Below are positions 39,481 through 49,310 of a DNA stretch of 64,000 nt, piece by piece. The notes below the pieces were generated by a model, which was not told the origin of the DNA, did no database searches, and saw only the letters and a list, made by a program, of their open reading frames with translations. A program made the position numbers and the translations under genes. The stretch's first letter is position 1; each line of letters starts with the position of its first letter. The stretch comes from Heterocephalus glaber (lineage: Eukaryota > Chordata > Mammalia > Rodentia > Bathyergidae): assembly GCF_000247695.1 (NCBI RefSeq), contig NW_004624734.1:39789061-39853060 (forward strand). Reading direction: 5' to 3'.

Positions 39481-39523
39481 CATCTGTAATTTTACAGTAT
39501 TCATCTGTAATATTACAGTATGT
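39481..39523 (+). repeat. Two 21-bp tandem units
   Basis: CATCTGTAATTTTACAGTAT at 39481 and CATCTGTAATATTACAGTAT at 39502 differ by one base. Confidence 0.9.
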
Positions 39524-39660
39524 ATCATAGAATTATTAATCCCCATAGTACAAAACAAACATCTAAATGAATCTTCATCATTATCCACTGATTCTACCAC
39601 TTGTTAATTTCACAGATTTCCAATGGGTTCTTTTTTTTTCCCAATAGGTTAATTCTTTTT

Positions 39661-39732
39661 ATTTTTATTTCTATTAGTACATGTTTGCAGTACATAATTA
39701 CTTTCACCCTGGGAAATTAGTGCATGTAGATC
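39661..39732 (-). mobile_element. Very short L1 3'-tail insertion
   Basis: About 72-84 bases matching only the last part of the L1 3'UTR (ATTAGTACATGTTTGCAGTAC in plus orientation), flanked by TTAATTCTTTTT at 39649-39660 and 39733-39744. It is an extreme 5' truncation, 1.1 kb inside PRKCH intron 1 from exon 1. Confidence 0.8.
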
Positions 39733-39844
39733 TTAATTCTTTTTGCGTTCCTTAGATTTCCAGTACTGATTCTCACTCTGGGTTCAAAACCGACTCCTTG
39801 CAGAACTTTAATCATTAAACTCCTCGGAGTCTCCAAATCCTGGC

Positions 39845-39965
39845 GCTCCATTTGCCAAACCAGACCACTTCGTTATAATTATCATTTCATCATCTCAAAT
39901 GGGGAATAACACCTGCGTCAGTGTGAGGATTAAGAGGCAAGCGCATTTTGGAACTGTGGAGAGTG
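39845..39965 (+). mobile_element. MIR SINE
   Basis: TTATCATTTCATCATCTCAAATGGGGAATAACACCTGCGTCAG then GAGGATTAAGAGG. Confidence 0.65.
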
Positions 39966-40788
39966 CTCTAGAAATTCTGATTTATTTACAGCAGAGATTC
40001 TGCTTCCTGGGAACTATGGGAAAAGCAGAGGCGAGTGAGAAGTTGCGCGCAGCTACACGTTAATGCACAGGAATGCCCGTAGCTGATGGCAGGGGAGAGA
40101 GGTCGACCCCTAAGCTAAGGACCCGCGCCGCCTCTTCTCAGCCCATGCATTACAGAATTCACACATCTCAGACTTCCCGAAAGGAGTTGGTTGCAAACAC
40201 AGATAAACCTCCTCTCCTTGGAAAGCTGCTACACAATAAAAAATTGCCAACGTGCGAACCCAGGCACTCTGATCCCTGCCAGCGCAGCTTCTGTGCCTCT
40301 GGGATGTAATGGATGTGCATGCCGAAACACGTGTGCAATCCGCTGGCTGAACCAACATGTATCCATAAACACTGTGAATAATACTCGCGAGAATGTGTGG
40401 CTTTCTCCTGAGGAGCGCTTGAAGCACTTTGCTCAAATCCTGTCACTTTCTCACCAGCCCTTCCCTGCCTTCCCTGAGTATTTACCCATGGGCCCCGAGC
40501 TGGGAGTCTAACCCCAAGTCTGGGTGGAGGGAGGTGACCCCCTTGCCCGTTCCTTTAGCCCAGAGCCGCAGTCCCGCAGGGCCCGGGCCGGCCGGCGTCC
40601 TGGGGACACCTGCGCCGCACACACTCTCCGCAGTCATCGTGTCACCAGGGCAGCGGCCGCCCGGAAGAGGGCCAAACTCTGGAGGGAATTCCCTGCGCTG
40701 CGCTGCGTCGTGGAAGCGGACCCGGGCGAGCTGCGAAGAATGGAAGGGGAGAAGAGGTCGGGTGGACACCGCGGGGCGGGGACACCCT

Positions 40789-40794
40789 ACTCAC
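40789..40794 (-). promoter_or_regulatory. PRKCH: Splice donor of PRKCH exon 1
   Basis: On the minus strand the exon's last codon TGG is followed by GTGAGTAGGG, a near-consensus 5' splice site. Known PRKCH continues W-V-D-L after this point; the V codon is expected to come from exon 2, and the intron's own GTG only mimics it. Confidence 0.93.
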
Positions 40795-41157
40795 CCAGCC
40801 CTCGAAGGTGTCCGAGGTGCCCGTCGTGCGCAGCAGCTCCTGGAACTGCAGGGTGCAGTTGGCCACGAAGTGGTCATAGCCCAGGGGCGTCTCGTGGAAC
40901 ACGGCCAGCTCCAGGTGGCCGCCGTCTGTGACGTTAGCGCAGAACTCCTCGTTGTACGTGGGTTTGTTGGTCTTCTGCTTGGTGCTCGTCTGGCCCACGC
41001 GCACCTGGTCAACGCTCACCGTCAGGTAGGGGTCCAGCAGCTGGTGGCCCTTCTTGAAGAGCGAGTGGCGCAGAGACCAGCGGGTGGGCTGCAGCCCCAC
41101 GGCCTCGCCGATGCGGACCCTCAGGTAGCCGTTGAACTTCATGGTGCCGGACGACAT
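40795..41157 (-). CDS. PRKCH: PRKCH coding exon 1 (protein kinase C eta, C2 domain)
   Basis: Reading from the ATG at 41157 down to 40795 gives 121 codons ending in ...DTFEGW, followed directly by the donor GTGAGT, so the exon ends in phase 0. The protein starts MSSGTMKFNGYLRVRIGEAV and is recognised as the N-terminus of PKC eta, a novel (calcium-independent, diacylglycerol/phorbol-ester-activated) serine/threonine kinase of about 683 residues expressed mainly in epithelia. The exon covers almost the whole C2-like domain: beta strands around residues 9-20, the central stretch DPYLTVSVDQVRVGQT (47-58 region), and the FCANV...ELAVFHETPLGYDHFVANC region. Ser28 and Ser32, reported phosphorylation sites in the human C2 domain, are both present. 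The start has G at -3 but T at +4. The C1 and kinase domains must lie in exons beyond the left edge. The frame is intact, so this looks like the functional gene and not a retrocopy; the donor also argues for that. Confidence 0.97.
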
Positions 41158-41293
41158 TCCGGCGCCTTGGCCGGCCGCGCGGGGGACCGGGGCGCCGGGC
41201 TCAGGCCAGCCCTCGCGGCAGGCGCGGGCGCGCGGGCAGCTCCGGGGGAAAGCGGCTGCCGAGCGCCCCGCGAGCGGCCATCCTGCCTCCGCC
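41158..41293 (-). other. PRKCH: PRKCH 5'UTR / proximal promoter fragment, cut by the gap
   Basis: These 136 bases upstream of the ATG are very GC-rich with many CG dinucleotides and run straight into the run of N. They probably belong to the 5'UTR of exon 1. No transcription start can be placed because the next 905 bases are unknown. Confidence 0.6.
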
Positions 41294-42198
41294 NNNNNNN
41301 NNNNNNNNNNNNNNNNNNNNNNNNNNNNNNNNNNNNNNNNNNNNNNNNNNNNNNNNNNNNNNNNNNNNNNNNNNNNNNNNNNNNNNNNNNNNNNNNNNNN
41401 NNNNNNNNNNNNNNNNNNNNNNNNNNNNNNNNNNNNNNNNNNNNNNNNNNNNNNNNNNNNNNNNNNNNNNNNNNNNNNNNNNNNNNNNNNNNNNNNNNNN
41501 NNNNNNNNNNNNNNNNNNNNNNNNNNNNNNNNNNNNNNNNNNNNNNNNNNNNNNNNNNNNNNNNNNNNNNNNNNNNNNNNNNNNNNNNNNNNNNNNNNNN
41601 NNNNNNNNNNNNNNNNNNNNNNNNNNNNNNNNNNNNNNNNNNNNNNNNNNNNNNNNNNNNNNNNNNNNNNNNNNNNNNNNNNNNNNNNNNNNNNNNNNNN
41701 NNNNNNNNNNNNNNNNNNNNNNNNNNNNNNNNNNNNNNNNNNNNNNNNNNNNNNNNNNNNNNNNNNNNNNNNNNNNNNNNNNNNNNNNNNNNNNNNNNNN
41801 NNNNNNNNNNNNNNNNNNNNNNNNNNNNNNNNNNNNNNNNNNNNNNNNNNNNNNNNNNNNNNNNNNNNNNNNNNNNNNNNNNNNNNNNNNNNNNNNNNNN
41901 NNNNNNNNNNNNNNNNNNNNNNNNNNNNNNNNNNNNNNNNNNNNNNNNNNNNNNNNNNNNNNNNNNNNNNNNNNNNNNNNNNNNNNNNNNNNNNNNNNNN
42001 NNNNNNNNNNNNNNNNNNNNNNNNNNNNNNNNNNNNNNNNNNNNNNNNNNNNNNNNNNNNNNNNNNNNNNNNNNNNNNNNNNNNNNNNNNNNNNNNNNNN
42101 NNNNNNNNNNNNNNNNNNNNNNNNNNNNNNNNNNNNNNNNNNNNNNNNNNNNNNNNNNNNNNNNNNNNNNNNNNNNNNNNNNNNNNNNNNNNNNNNNN
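41294..42198. other. Assembly gap (905 N)
   Basis: Unbroken run of N. It sits exactly where the PRKCH core promoter and upstream half of the CpG island should be, a typical place for dropout of very GC-rich sequence. Gap length may be an estimate. Confidence 1.
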
Positions 42199-43295
42199 CT
42201 TCCTCCGCGGGGTGGTGCCTGGTCCACCCAGGCCTGTCTAGCAAGGGCAGAAAATATTCAAACACAGGCTGGTCTGAGACGGTGTGCCTAAGAAATTGCC
42301 TGTAGGAACACTCGGGGCTGTTGTCCGAGTGGGCAGCCTTCTGAGCCTTCCTAAGGCTCCTGCAGTTTTGTCCCCTGCGGGACCTTTTGGTCTACTTTGC
42401 TGTGTGCTGAGCTTGCCCGGCCATTCTTAAGAGACTTAACTACACTTCCTCCCATGGTCCTAGTTGTCTGGGAGTTCTTTAGCAGGTTTGTCTTTCTAGC
42501 CATCAGCCCTGCTGGCTCTCTGAGGCACGTCTCAATGTCACACCAGTAAAGTGTGAGCCTGTCTTAGAAACATCAAGGCTTTCTTAAAGATCGGGGCAGG
42601 ATACTGCATTTCACCCTAAAGACCTTCAGCTTTCTGCCCGGTGTGTGAAATTCGCTACTGATCATCCACGGGGCCTCTGTCTGGTCCTCAGGTTTCAGGG
42701 AAAGAAGCCAAGTCCACCTTTTGGGTCAACTCCGTTACCTTCTCCAAAAGCTGGAATCTAGTTTTTCAAAACCGCTGAAAGATTTGCTGCTGTTGAGCTT
42801 CAGCATTATTAAAAGAAGACAGTGCCCAGATGATTAGCAGCTATGTAGCTACCCCAGGGTTGGGAAATTACACCAGACACTCCATCTTCACTGTCCTCAG
42901 CCAGCATCTCAGCCCAGAGTGGGCTGTGGTGGAAAAGCAGTAGGCAGGACAGCCAGGGAAGAGGAACAACAAATAGAAGGTGACACACGTGGATAGCGCA
43001 TGAAGAAAAAGTCCAGGGTGCCCTGGAACAGTGTCACTGGATGGGGGAAGTTAGGGCAGGGTCCCCTGAAGAAGTGAAGCAGAATGATCAGCATGCCCAG
43101 CGCCCAAAAGGGAATTGGGCCTGTTTGGGAGCAGAGGACTCTGTGGCTGGAGGTAAGAAAAGAGGGACAAGTGTGTGAAAATCAGCCAAAAAGTGACCGC
43201 ACAGACTACACTGGGGACTTATGGGAAAGTCTTTAAATATGGACAACTGGGAGTCCCAGGAGGCCACTAAGGTCAGGAGGAGATTTGTGTATTTA
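42199..43295. other. 5' flank of PRKCH, no repeat recognised
   Basis: Ordinary-composition sequence directly upstream of the gap. I recognise no exon, repeat or clear promoter motif. It could hold distal promoter elements or part of an alternative upstream exon. Confidence 0.4.
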
Positions 43296-43525
43296 AAAAT
43301 CCCTGTGCAGTGAATGCAATAGTAAGAACAAGCATGGGTGTGGAAAGACCAGTGAGGAGGATACAGCCAAATGGGAAGGGGACTCAGAGATGGAGGGAAC
43401 AGAGGGGAAGGGGGTGTACAAAGGATTAAAATGTGTTATGCACATGGACCAGCTCCCCACAACGAATGTAATCATTAGGTACTGCAAACATGTACTAATA
43501 AAAATTGTTTTAATTTTTAAAAATA
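43296..43525 (+). mobile_element. L1 3'UTR fragment
   Basis: Purine-rich 3'UTR (GGAAGGGG...GAGGGAACAGAGGGG) followed by ACCAGCTCCCCACAACGAATG and TACTGCAAACATGTACTAATAAAAATT, co-linear with the 3'UTR at 25600-25776. ORF2 is absent, so it is strongly 5'-truncated. Confidence 0.8.
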
Positions 43526-43539
43526 AAGGCAAAAGGAGG

Positions 43540-44470
43540 AAGATAGTGACTGGGACTTAGGTGGTGGTAATAGAGGTGAAGACAGATTCATTTGAGAAGT
43601 GTTTAAGAGGTAGAACTGACAGGCCTTGGGATGGGTTGAATGGAGGGAATGAGGAAGAGGAAATACCCAGGATGACTTGCAGAATGTGGCTTGACCAACT
43701 GCATGCATTGGGAGCCCAGAAAGAGTTAAGAAACATTGAAGGAGGAAAAGATTTGAGGGAGGAGATGAAGAGTTCAATCCGAAACTTGTCAAGTTTGATG
43801 TATCTCTGATACATTTAGGTAGAAATCTGAGCTGTGCAACTGGCTAGGTGGTTGTGGCCCTCAGAGGAGCACTCTGAGCAAAGGACATAAATTTAAGAAC
43901 CAGTTTATATAGGTAGCAATGAAAGCTAGAAGAGTGGATGAAATCCTGTTAGGGTGACATAGAGGAAGAAAGGGTAGCATGAGAAAAGAGAGCCAGGGTG
44001 GAGCCGTCCTCAAATTCCATTTATAGGTGGAGAGAAGCCACCAAGGGAGCTGAGAAGCAGCATCTAGGAAGGTAGAAGGAAAACCAGAAGAATGTGGTAC
44101 CCAGGCATTGTAGAAACCTGAGTAAAAGTGTTTGAGCATGGAGGATTGTTCAGCTAGATGGAATGAGGCTAGGAGATTAAGCAAGGGGGAAGAACACCAG
44201 GTGGAGCTGGCACCAGATGGCTCCTTGGTCATCTTTGATCAGTTTCAATAGAGCGGGGAGTGGAAGACCATTTGGAGTGAGTCAAGGTGAAAAATGAGGA
44301 AGTAGAGATGGCAGAGATGCTCTTTAGAGGCTCAGCTGGCATGAGGCGAGGGCCTCGGGGAAGGGGAATGAACACTAGCAGAAGGGTGTTTTTAGACTGG
44401 ATAAGGAGATCACGCAGTTCTTAGAATACAGGAGAGAGTGGTATCCAGAGTGCAGGTGGAGAAGTGGGTT
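43540..44470 (-). mobile_element. L2-type LINE body, reverse
   Basis: AGGATGACTTGCAGAATGTG, TTGTCAAGTTTGATGTATCTC, GGTAGAAATCTGAGCTGTGC and GAAAACCAGAAGAATGTGGTAC keep the reversed L2 order over 0.9 kb. The small frames in it on either strand are by-products. Confidence 0.55.
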
Positions 44471-44484
44471 TAAGGTTTAAAAAG

Positions 44485-44625
44485 AAGCATCGAGCTGAAT
44501 GCAGTGGCACATGCCTATAGTCACACCGCTCAGGAGGCTGAGGCAGGAGGTTCACTTGAGCTCACAAGTTCAGCACCAACCTGGACAACATAGCCAGACC
44601 CTGGCTCAAAAGAAAAACCTAAACC
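44485..44625 (+). mobile_element. B1/7SL-derived SINE
   Basis: GAGCTGAATGCAGTGGCACA, CAGGAGGCTGAGGCAGGAGG, AACCTGGACAACATAGCCAG, ending CTCAAAAGAAAA. Confidence 0.82.
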
Positions 44626-45879
44626 AAAAAGCAGCTACATTTATGGCTCTCAGTCTGCTGTACAAAGTTGCCTGACTGAAGTCACATTTACAGTGAGATA
44701 TTTGAACTCCCAAAAAGCCACAGGCACAATACAGGCCACCTGAGGTACTCGCCAGCTGCTTTCTCATGCTCTCGTACATTTTCCCTCCGTCCTTCCCACA
44801 TCCCGTCACTTGTCTAGGTTTTGTTTCGATTCTCTTTCTCTGCATTCCTTGCTTTCTCTTTGTGCAGCTGGCCCTGTCCACATACCCAGACAAGATGGTG
44901 CCCACCAGCTCCGATTCTCACTTTCTCAGCTTAGCAGCCCCAGCAGAGCAAGAATTTTTCCCTACCAGCACCTGTAAATCAATCTCCAGGAGACTCCGCT
45001 GTCTCCGGCTTGTGTCATGTGTCACGAGGTGGCTCCTGGGGACACTAGACATACCTGGCTCATGTAGGAAGGGACCATCTGCCAATATAGACTTTAGCTA
45101 TGGAACAACTTTCACCCGGAGCTGGCCCTCACATGGGAGGAAGGCAAAGGAGCAAGGGGTCTTCTCTCTCTCTACATCTCACCCAGCTCACTAGTGGCTT
45201 CTGTGACGCAGTAAAGGAACTATTGTAGTACTGATACATCTGTACTGACTGCTTTAAAACCGAAAGTATAGATCCCTTTGTGGACTCAGAGGCTTTGTAT
45301 TCCCTGTCCCCACTAGTTTCTCATCTTAGTCACACTATAACTTTGGACTTTTCCATCTACAATTCCTGCTTTTTTTTTTTGATTGATTGATGGGTTGTTT
45401 GACTGGATCACTGCCATTTTTATGATTTCTTGAGCATTTCATGTAACTCCTATTCCACTTTAAAATAGAATTAGAGAATTTGGAGAGTAACACAACCAAG
45501 TCAAAAATGACTCCATTTGATTGTAAAATGTCACAGTCTTTGGAGAGCAACTTGACAGAACACAGCAAAAGTTTCAAAGTAAGAAATTAGTTCTGTGGCT
45601 GAAGAAGTCCAGCAATAGCAGGGTGTGTACGTCAATTATAGAACTGCAAATCAATGGACAATTATTAAACTTATACATAATAACCAAAAATAGTAAATCA
45701 CATTTGGAACTAGAGAAAGAAATATAAATATGCTACAGAGTACATAAAATATGTGTACTAAATAAACATCAGACTACAACACAGGTAAGTGGAAACTGTT
45801 CTTGGAGTGTTGCACTCAAAAACAAACAATAAATAAGTTAATTTACAGGCTCTGAAGATAAAACTGTTCACATAAAGCA
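44626..45879. other. 5' flank, nothing recognised
   Basis: The 142-codon frame at 44766-45194 begins with hydrophobic residues but has no family motif, and no splice or promoter support. Confidence 0.4.
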
Positions 45880-46160
45880 CTTGACACATTGCCAAGCACA
45901 TGGGACACCTCAGCTGTTGCACTGGCTGCCATATTATAATTTATTGAACATCCACCAGCATTGTTAACAAGGCCCTTGACCAACATTATGCATTTGATTC
46001 TCCTGACAACCTGGGAGTGTCGTATCTCTGCTCCACACGTAAGGGAAGAAAGTTCATGTCAGTTGGATGATATAGTTAATTCATGGTTGAGCTGAGTTTT
46101 GACCCATTTTTTGAAAAATGCACTCCTCAGCCCCAACTCAGTGACTAGTCCACAGTAACA
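45880..46160. mobile_element. MIR fragments, both orientations
   Basis: AAGCACTTGACACATTGCCAAGCACATGG is a plus-strand MIR tail; ATTTATTGAACATCCACCAG...GATTCTCCTGACAACCTGGGAG is a reversed MIR. Confidence 0.6.
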
Positions 46161-46164
46161 TTGA

Positions 46165-47608
46165 AAACCACTGCTTCTCAGCAGGAGGAGAGTGGTATGC
46201 AAGGCAGGGGTCAGCAGCGCCATTCCATAGCCACTTCTAAATATAGAAAGGTCCATCTCAGGAAGAGGGGCCACAGCATCCTACTTAGGAGTGTTCCAAA
46301 AAGGCAACACAAAATGTTAGATTTATCACAGGCATGGTAACATTTCTCAGTAGGAAGAAAGACACAGAAAGTCTCATAAAGAAAAGGGCACACTGTGCTA
46401 GGCAGAATTGGTAAAAAGAAGACCCCAGAAAGGTTCTTGAGCAAACTAGTGGATAAAGGGAAGTGTTTTGGTGTCTTAAAGGCAAAAGGGTTGGGTGGGG
46501 GGCTGCAGTGAGAATGGTGAGGACTTCCTTCCTGACACCCCAGGCAGTCAGGGTGTGAGTGGGCCCAGCAGTTTACACTGAGATAGGAAGCAGAGGACAG
46601 GAAGTCAGAAGGGGGAAAGTCTGAGAGGGCAGGCAGATCCCATAAACACACACGACTTCTCTCCTTTCCTCAGCCTTCTCGAAGCAAGGGCCTGAAATGA
46701 CTATTTGCCTCCAAAACCCGTTTGAGTGAGACAGATTCTAGGGACTGAGATCAGAGGAGGGCAGGCATACAAGTAATACCCCGCAAGGAGCATCGGCTAG
46801 TAATTCCTCATACTCACAACTGCCTGGGCATAGCCTGGTGAGTAAGAGCAACGACTCCATAAAACATTTCTGCCACTGTTTTCTGACAGGAAGATCAGGT
46901 GAGGTTAAACATTTTATGTGCATAAGGAGAACAAACACAAATCTCTCCCATGACTAATTTATTTTTTGATATAACTCACCCACCTGAACCTACTGATATT
47001 AGCATGTTTTCATTTGGAATTCTTTATATTACCTAAATGCCTTTCTACTGGTCATGTATTGCCCTGGAAAATCTTATAGCCATTCTATTGAGAAACATTT
47101 TTATAAAAGCCTGATTATACTTTTTTCAATTAAACATACTTCATACACAATAAAAGGAAAAGGTAAATAGTTTAGGGGAGCCAAAACTATTGCATTTAGT
47201 CACCCCCAAACATCTTCGTGACCACTTCTGTAATAATAACTTGATGTTAAAAATATGTCATCTATTCCCACTAGTTTTGTTTCTTGAGTTCCAAATGCAG
47301 AACTTACTATAACTCCTCATTTTAAAGAGTATTAGTGAAAGAAGCCAAGTGAATATGGTTTAAAGTAGTAATTTTCCCTAAAGCTGTTATTAATATAGCT
47401 AATGGTCAGATTGCTCTATTAACTTTTCTCATTTACTTTGGTTCCATTAACACCCAAGTGGTTATAAACCACTAGTGGCAATCAAGTTATTAGATGGTGT
47501 GGGTGTGTAAGAAACCTGTGGAAAGAAAATGACTTGTTTGCTCTAATCACATCTTTCTCTTCACCCTTTACTGGGTTTTCTCCACATCTTGTGATGACAT
47601 TGTCTGGT
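46165..47608. other. 5' flank, low-repeat block
   Basis: 46980-47560 is AT-rich, repeat-free and adjoins the exon-like frame at 47609. The 146-codon minus frame at 46211-46651 has no recognised family. Confidence 0.4.
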
Positions 47609-47845
47609 TCACTCAGTGACCGTGCAGTCATTAATTCCATTCTGGTCATCGGGCCTCATACTTGACTTTTCAAGGTCTTCTGGAATTGCCTTTAGGTCAT
47701 TTATAAGAATCTCTACCCACTCCTTCAGGCTTTTGATTGAACAGTCGTCTAGTGATAAAATTTCATACATGAAATGGTTTCCATCCATTTAAATTATCTT
47801 AATATCAAAGTTGCTTAAGTCTTCTTGGCTGTATTTTCTCAAAGC
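47609..47845 (-). pseudogene. Unrecognised exon-like reading frame, probably decayed
   Basis: On the minus strand a pyrimidine-rich tract ending in CCCCACAG (positions about 47863-47846) looks like a splice acceptor. The following frame reads LRKYSQEDLSNFDIKII, a TAA stop at 47789-47791, then a Met and 59 codons (47788-47612) beginning MDGNHFMYEILSLDDCSIKS, with EWVEILINDLKAIPEDLEKS in the middle, ending at TGA 47611-47609. The composition (acidic, Lys/Leu/Ile-rich, helix-like) is more protein-like than the other small frames here. I do not recognise the family. It lies on the PRKCH strand, 6.5 kb upstream of its ATG, in a repeat-free block. It may be a dead exon of a lost gene, an unannotated exon, a retrocopy fragment, or chance. 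Confidence 0.3.
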
Positions 47846-47939
47846 TGTGGGGATGGAGAGAGCTTCATTTTAAGGTGGGTATCTTATGAGGATGTGGTCA
47901 GAACTATTTAGTACAGTAGCCATTAGAGACTTTCATGAT

Positions 47940-48971
47940 CCTTTTTTAAAATTTTTTTTATTCTTTTATTGGTACATTTTAGGTATACAATACTTTTATA
48001 TTTATCATTGGGTGCTTGTACCTGTACATGATGAATCTTGGTTCTTATTTTTTTCCCCATTGCCTGTGCTCCCTTCACCTCCTCCACCCTTCCCTGTTTA
48101 CCTAGATTTCGTTTCCATTTTTTTTTCTTTTCTCATAATTTTTCCTTTCCCTTCTTTCCTTTCCCCTTCCCCTCCCATTTCCCCTCCACCTTTGGACCTT
48201 TTCCTATTTCAAATTATCAGTTGTTCATTTTAATCATATTCATCCTTATTTACACTTTCAGTTTCTCACACTAGAGAAACTATTCGGTATTTACACGTGT
48301 CCTATTTATTTCACTTAAGAGTATGGCCTCAATATCCATCCATTTAGCTATAAATGTCTCTAGTTTCTCGTTCTTTAAGGCTGAGTAGTACTGCATTTTA
48401 TTAAAAAACCACATCTTCTTTATCCAGTTTTCCGTTGATGGGCACTTCGGCTGTTTCCAAGCTTTAGCTATTACAAACCGAGCCGCTATAAACATGGGTG
48501 CACATATATCGCTGTGGTGTGATGCTTTTAATTCTTTGGGGAAGATCCCCAGCAGGGGAATAGCTGGGTCAAATGGGACTTCTAATCCTAGTTGTTTGAG
48601 TTATCTCCATACTGATTTCCACTGTGGTTGCACCAGTCTGCACTCCCACCAACAATGGGGGGTTCCTTTCTCCCCACACCCCCGCCAGCATTTGTTATTG
48701 GTTGATATCTTGATAGCAGCCATTCTTTCTGGAGTGAGGTGGCATCTCAGTGTTGTTTTCATCTGAATCTCTCTAATGACCGGTGATGTTGAACATTTTT
48801 TCATATGTTTATTTGCTGCTTTTACTTCTTTGTCTAAGAAATGTCTGTTCATTTCAGATGCCCATTTTTGAATTGGGGGGTCTGATTTTTTTCAATTTCT
48901 TATACATTCTAGATAATAGACCTTTGTCTGAGGTACAGCTGCTAAAATTTTTTCCCACATTGTAGGTTGAC
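47940..48971 (-). mobile_element. 5'-truncated L1 (ORF2 C-terminus + 3'UTR) with 13-bp target duplication
   Basis: Minus-strand translation gives L1 ORF2 C-terminal signatures: NRHFLDKEVKAANKHMKKCS, then CWRGCGEKGT...CWWECRLVQP (about 48601-48852) and AKAWKQPKCPSTENWIKKMW (about 48430). The T-rich 3' tail is at the left end. The insert is flanked by exact AGACTTTCATGAT copies at 47927-47939 and 48972-48984, so it is a complete target-primed insertion of about 1.03 kb, truncated within ORF2. Frames are broken in places, so it is inactive. Its 3' end (TTATTGGTACATTTTAGGTATAC in plus orientation) matches the copy at 63432. Confidence 0.93.
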
Positions 48972-49129
48972 AGACTTTCATGATGGCTTGTTAGTGAGAA
49001 AAGCAGGCTATCAAACTACAGTTCAGCAGGATCCTATTCATGAAATGTGCAGGTTGTATGTGGATGTAAATTTGAAATGTTATAGTGGTGTTACAGGTCA
49101 TAGATTACAATGTAGTGCCTACCTGGTGA

Positions 49130-49310
49130 TGAGAACCAGTAACCAGATTGCTTCCACTCGAATCCAGTCCCTACCTCCCTGTCTGAATTTAGGGTCTACC
49201 TACCCTCATTGTGTCTCAGTAATTTCATCTACTTTAGAAGGTATTTTACTCATAAGGCACTTAGAATAGTGCTTGGCACATAGTACTATATTCCATAAGC
49301 GTTTATTATT
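49130..49310 (+). mobile_element. MIR SINE
   Basis: GTCTCAGTAATTTCATCTAC...AGGCACTTAGAATAGTGCTTGGCACATAGTA. Confidence 0.78.

Larger units (their letters stand above)
1..40794 (-). other. PRKCH: PRKCH intron 1 (partial)
   Basis: By orientation of exon 1, all sequence to its left is transcribed intron. I looked for exon 2, which should continue the C2 domain with D-L-E-P-E-G and reach into the C1A zinc finger (HX12CX2C pattern), in the minus-strand translations and found nothing like it. The first intron is therefore longer than 40.7 kb here, consistent with the very large human gene. Confidence 0.85.
40540..41293. promoter_or_regulatory. PRKCH: CpG island over PRKCH exon 1 (left half)
   Basis: From about 40540 base composition changes sharply from AT-rich intron to GC-rich sequence dense in CG dinucleotides (for example around 40580-40660 and 41160-41290). 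It spans the start of intron 1, exon 1 and the 5'UTR, as expected for a CpG-island promoter. The right border is hidden in the gap; sequence resumes at 42199 with ordinary composition, so the island ends inside the gap or at its right edge. Confidence 0.8.

Noticed and set aside
40073..40309. Small frames left of exon 1 as an alternative PRKCH exon
   Set aside because: No match to PKC sequence and no consensus splice sites in frame.
40429..42291. Frames of 350-620 codons on both strands around the gap
   Set aside because: Most codons are N; no stop can be called in a gap. Only the PRKCH exon on the minus strand is real.
44766..45194. 142-codon frame with a signal-peptide-like start
   Set aside because: No family similarity that I can see and no supporting promoter or splice sites.
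46211..46651. 146-codon minus-strand frame
   Set aside because: Ser/Pro/Phe/Cys-rich translation typical of the wrong strand; no motif.
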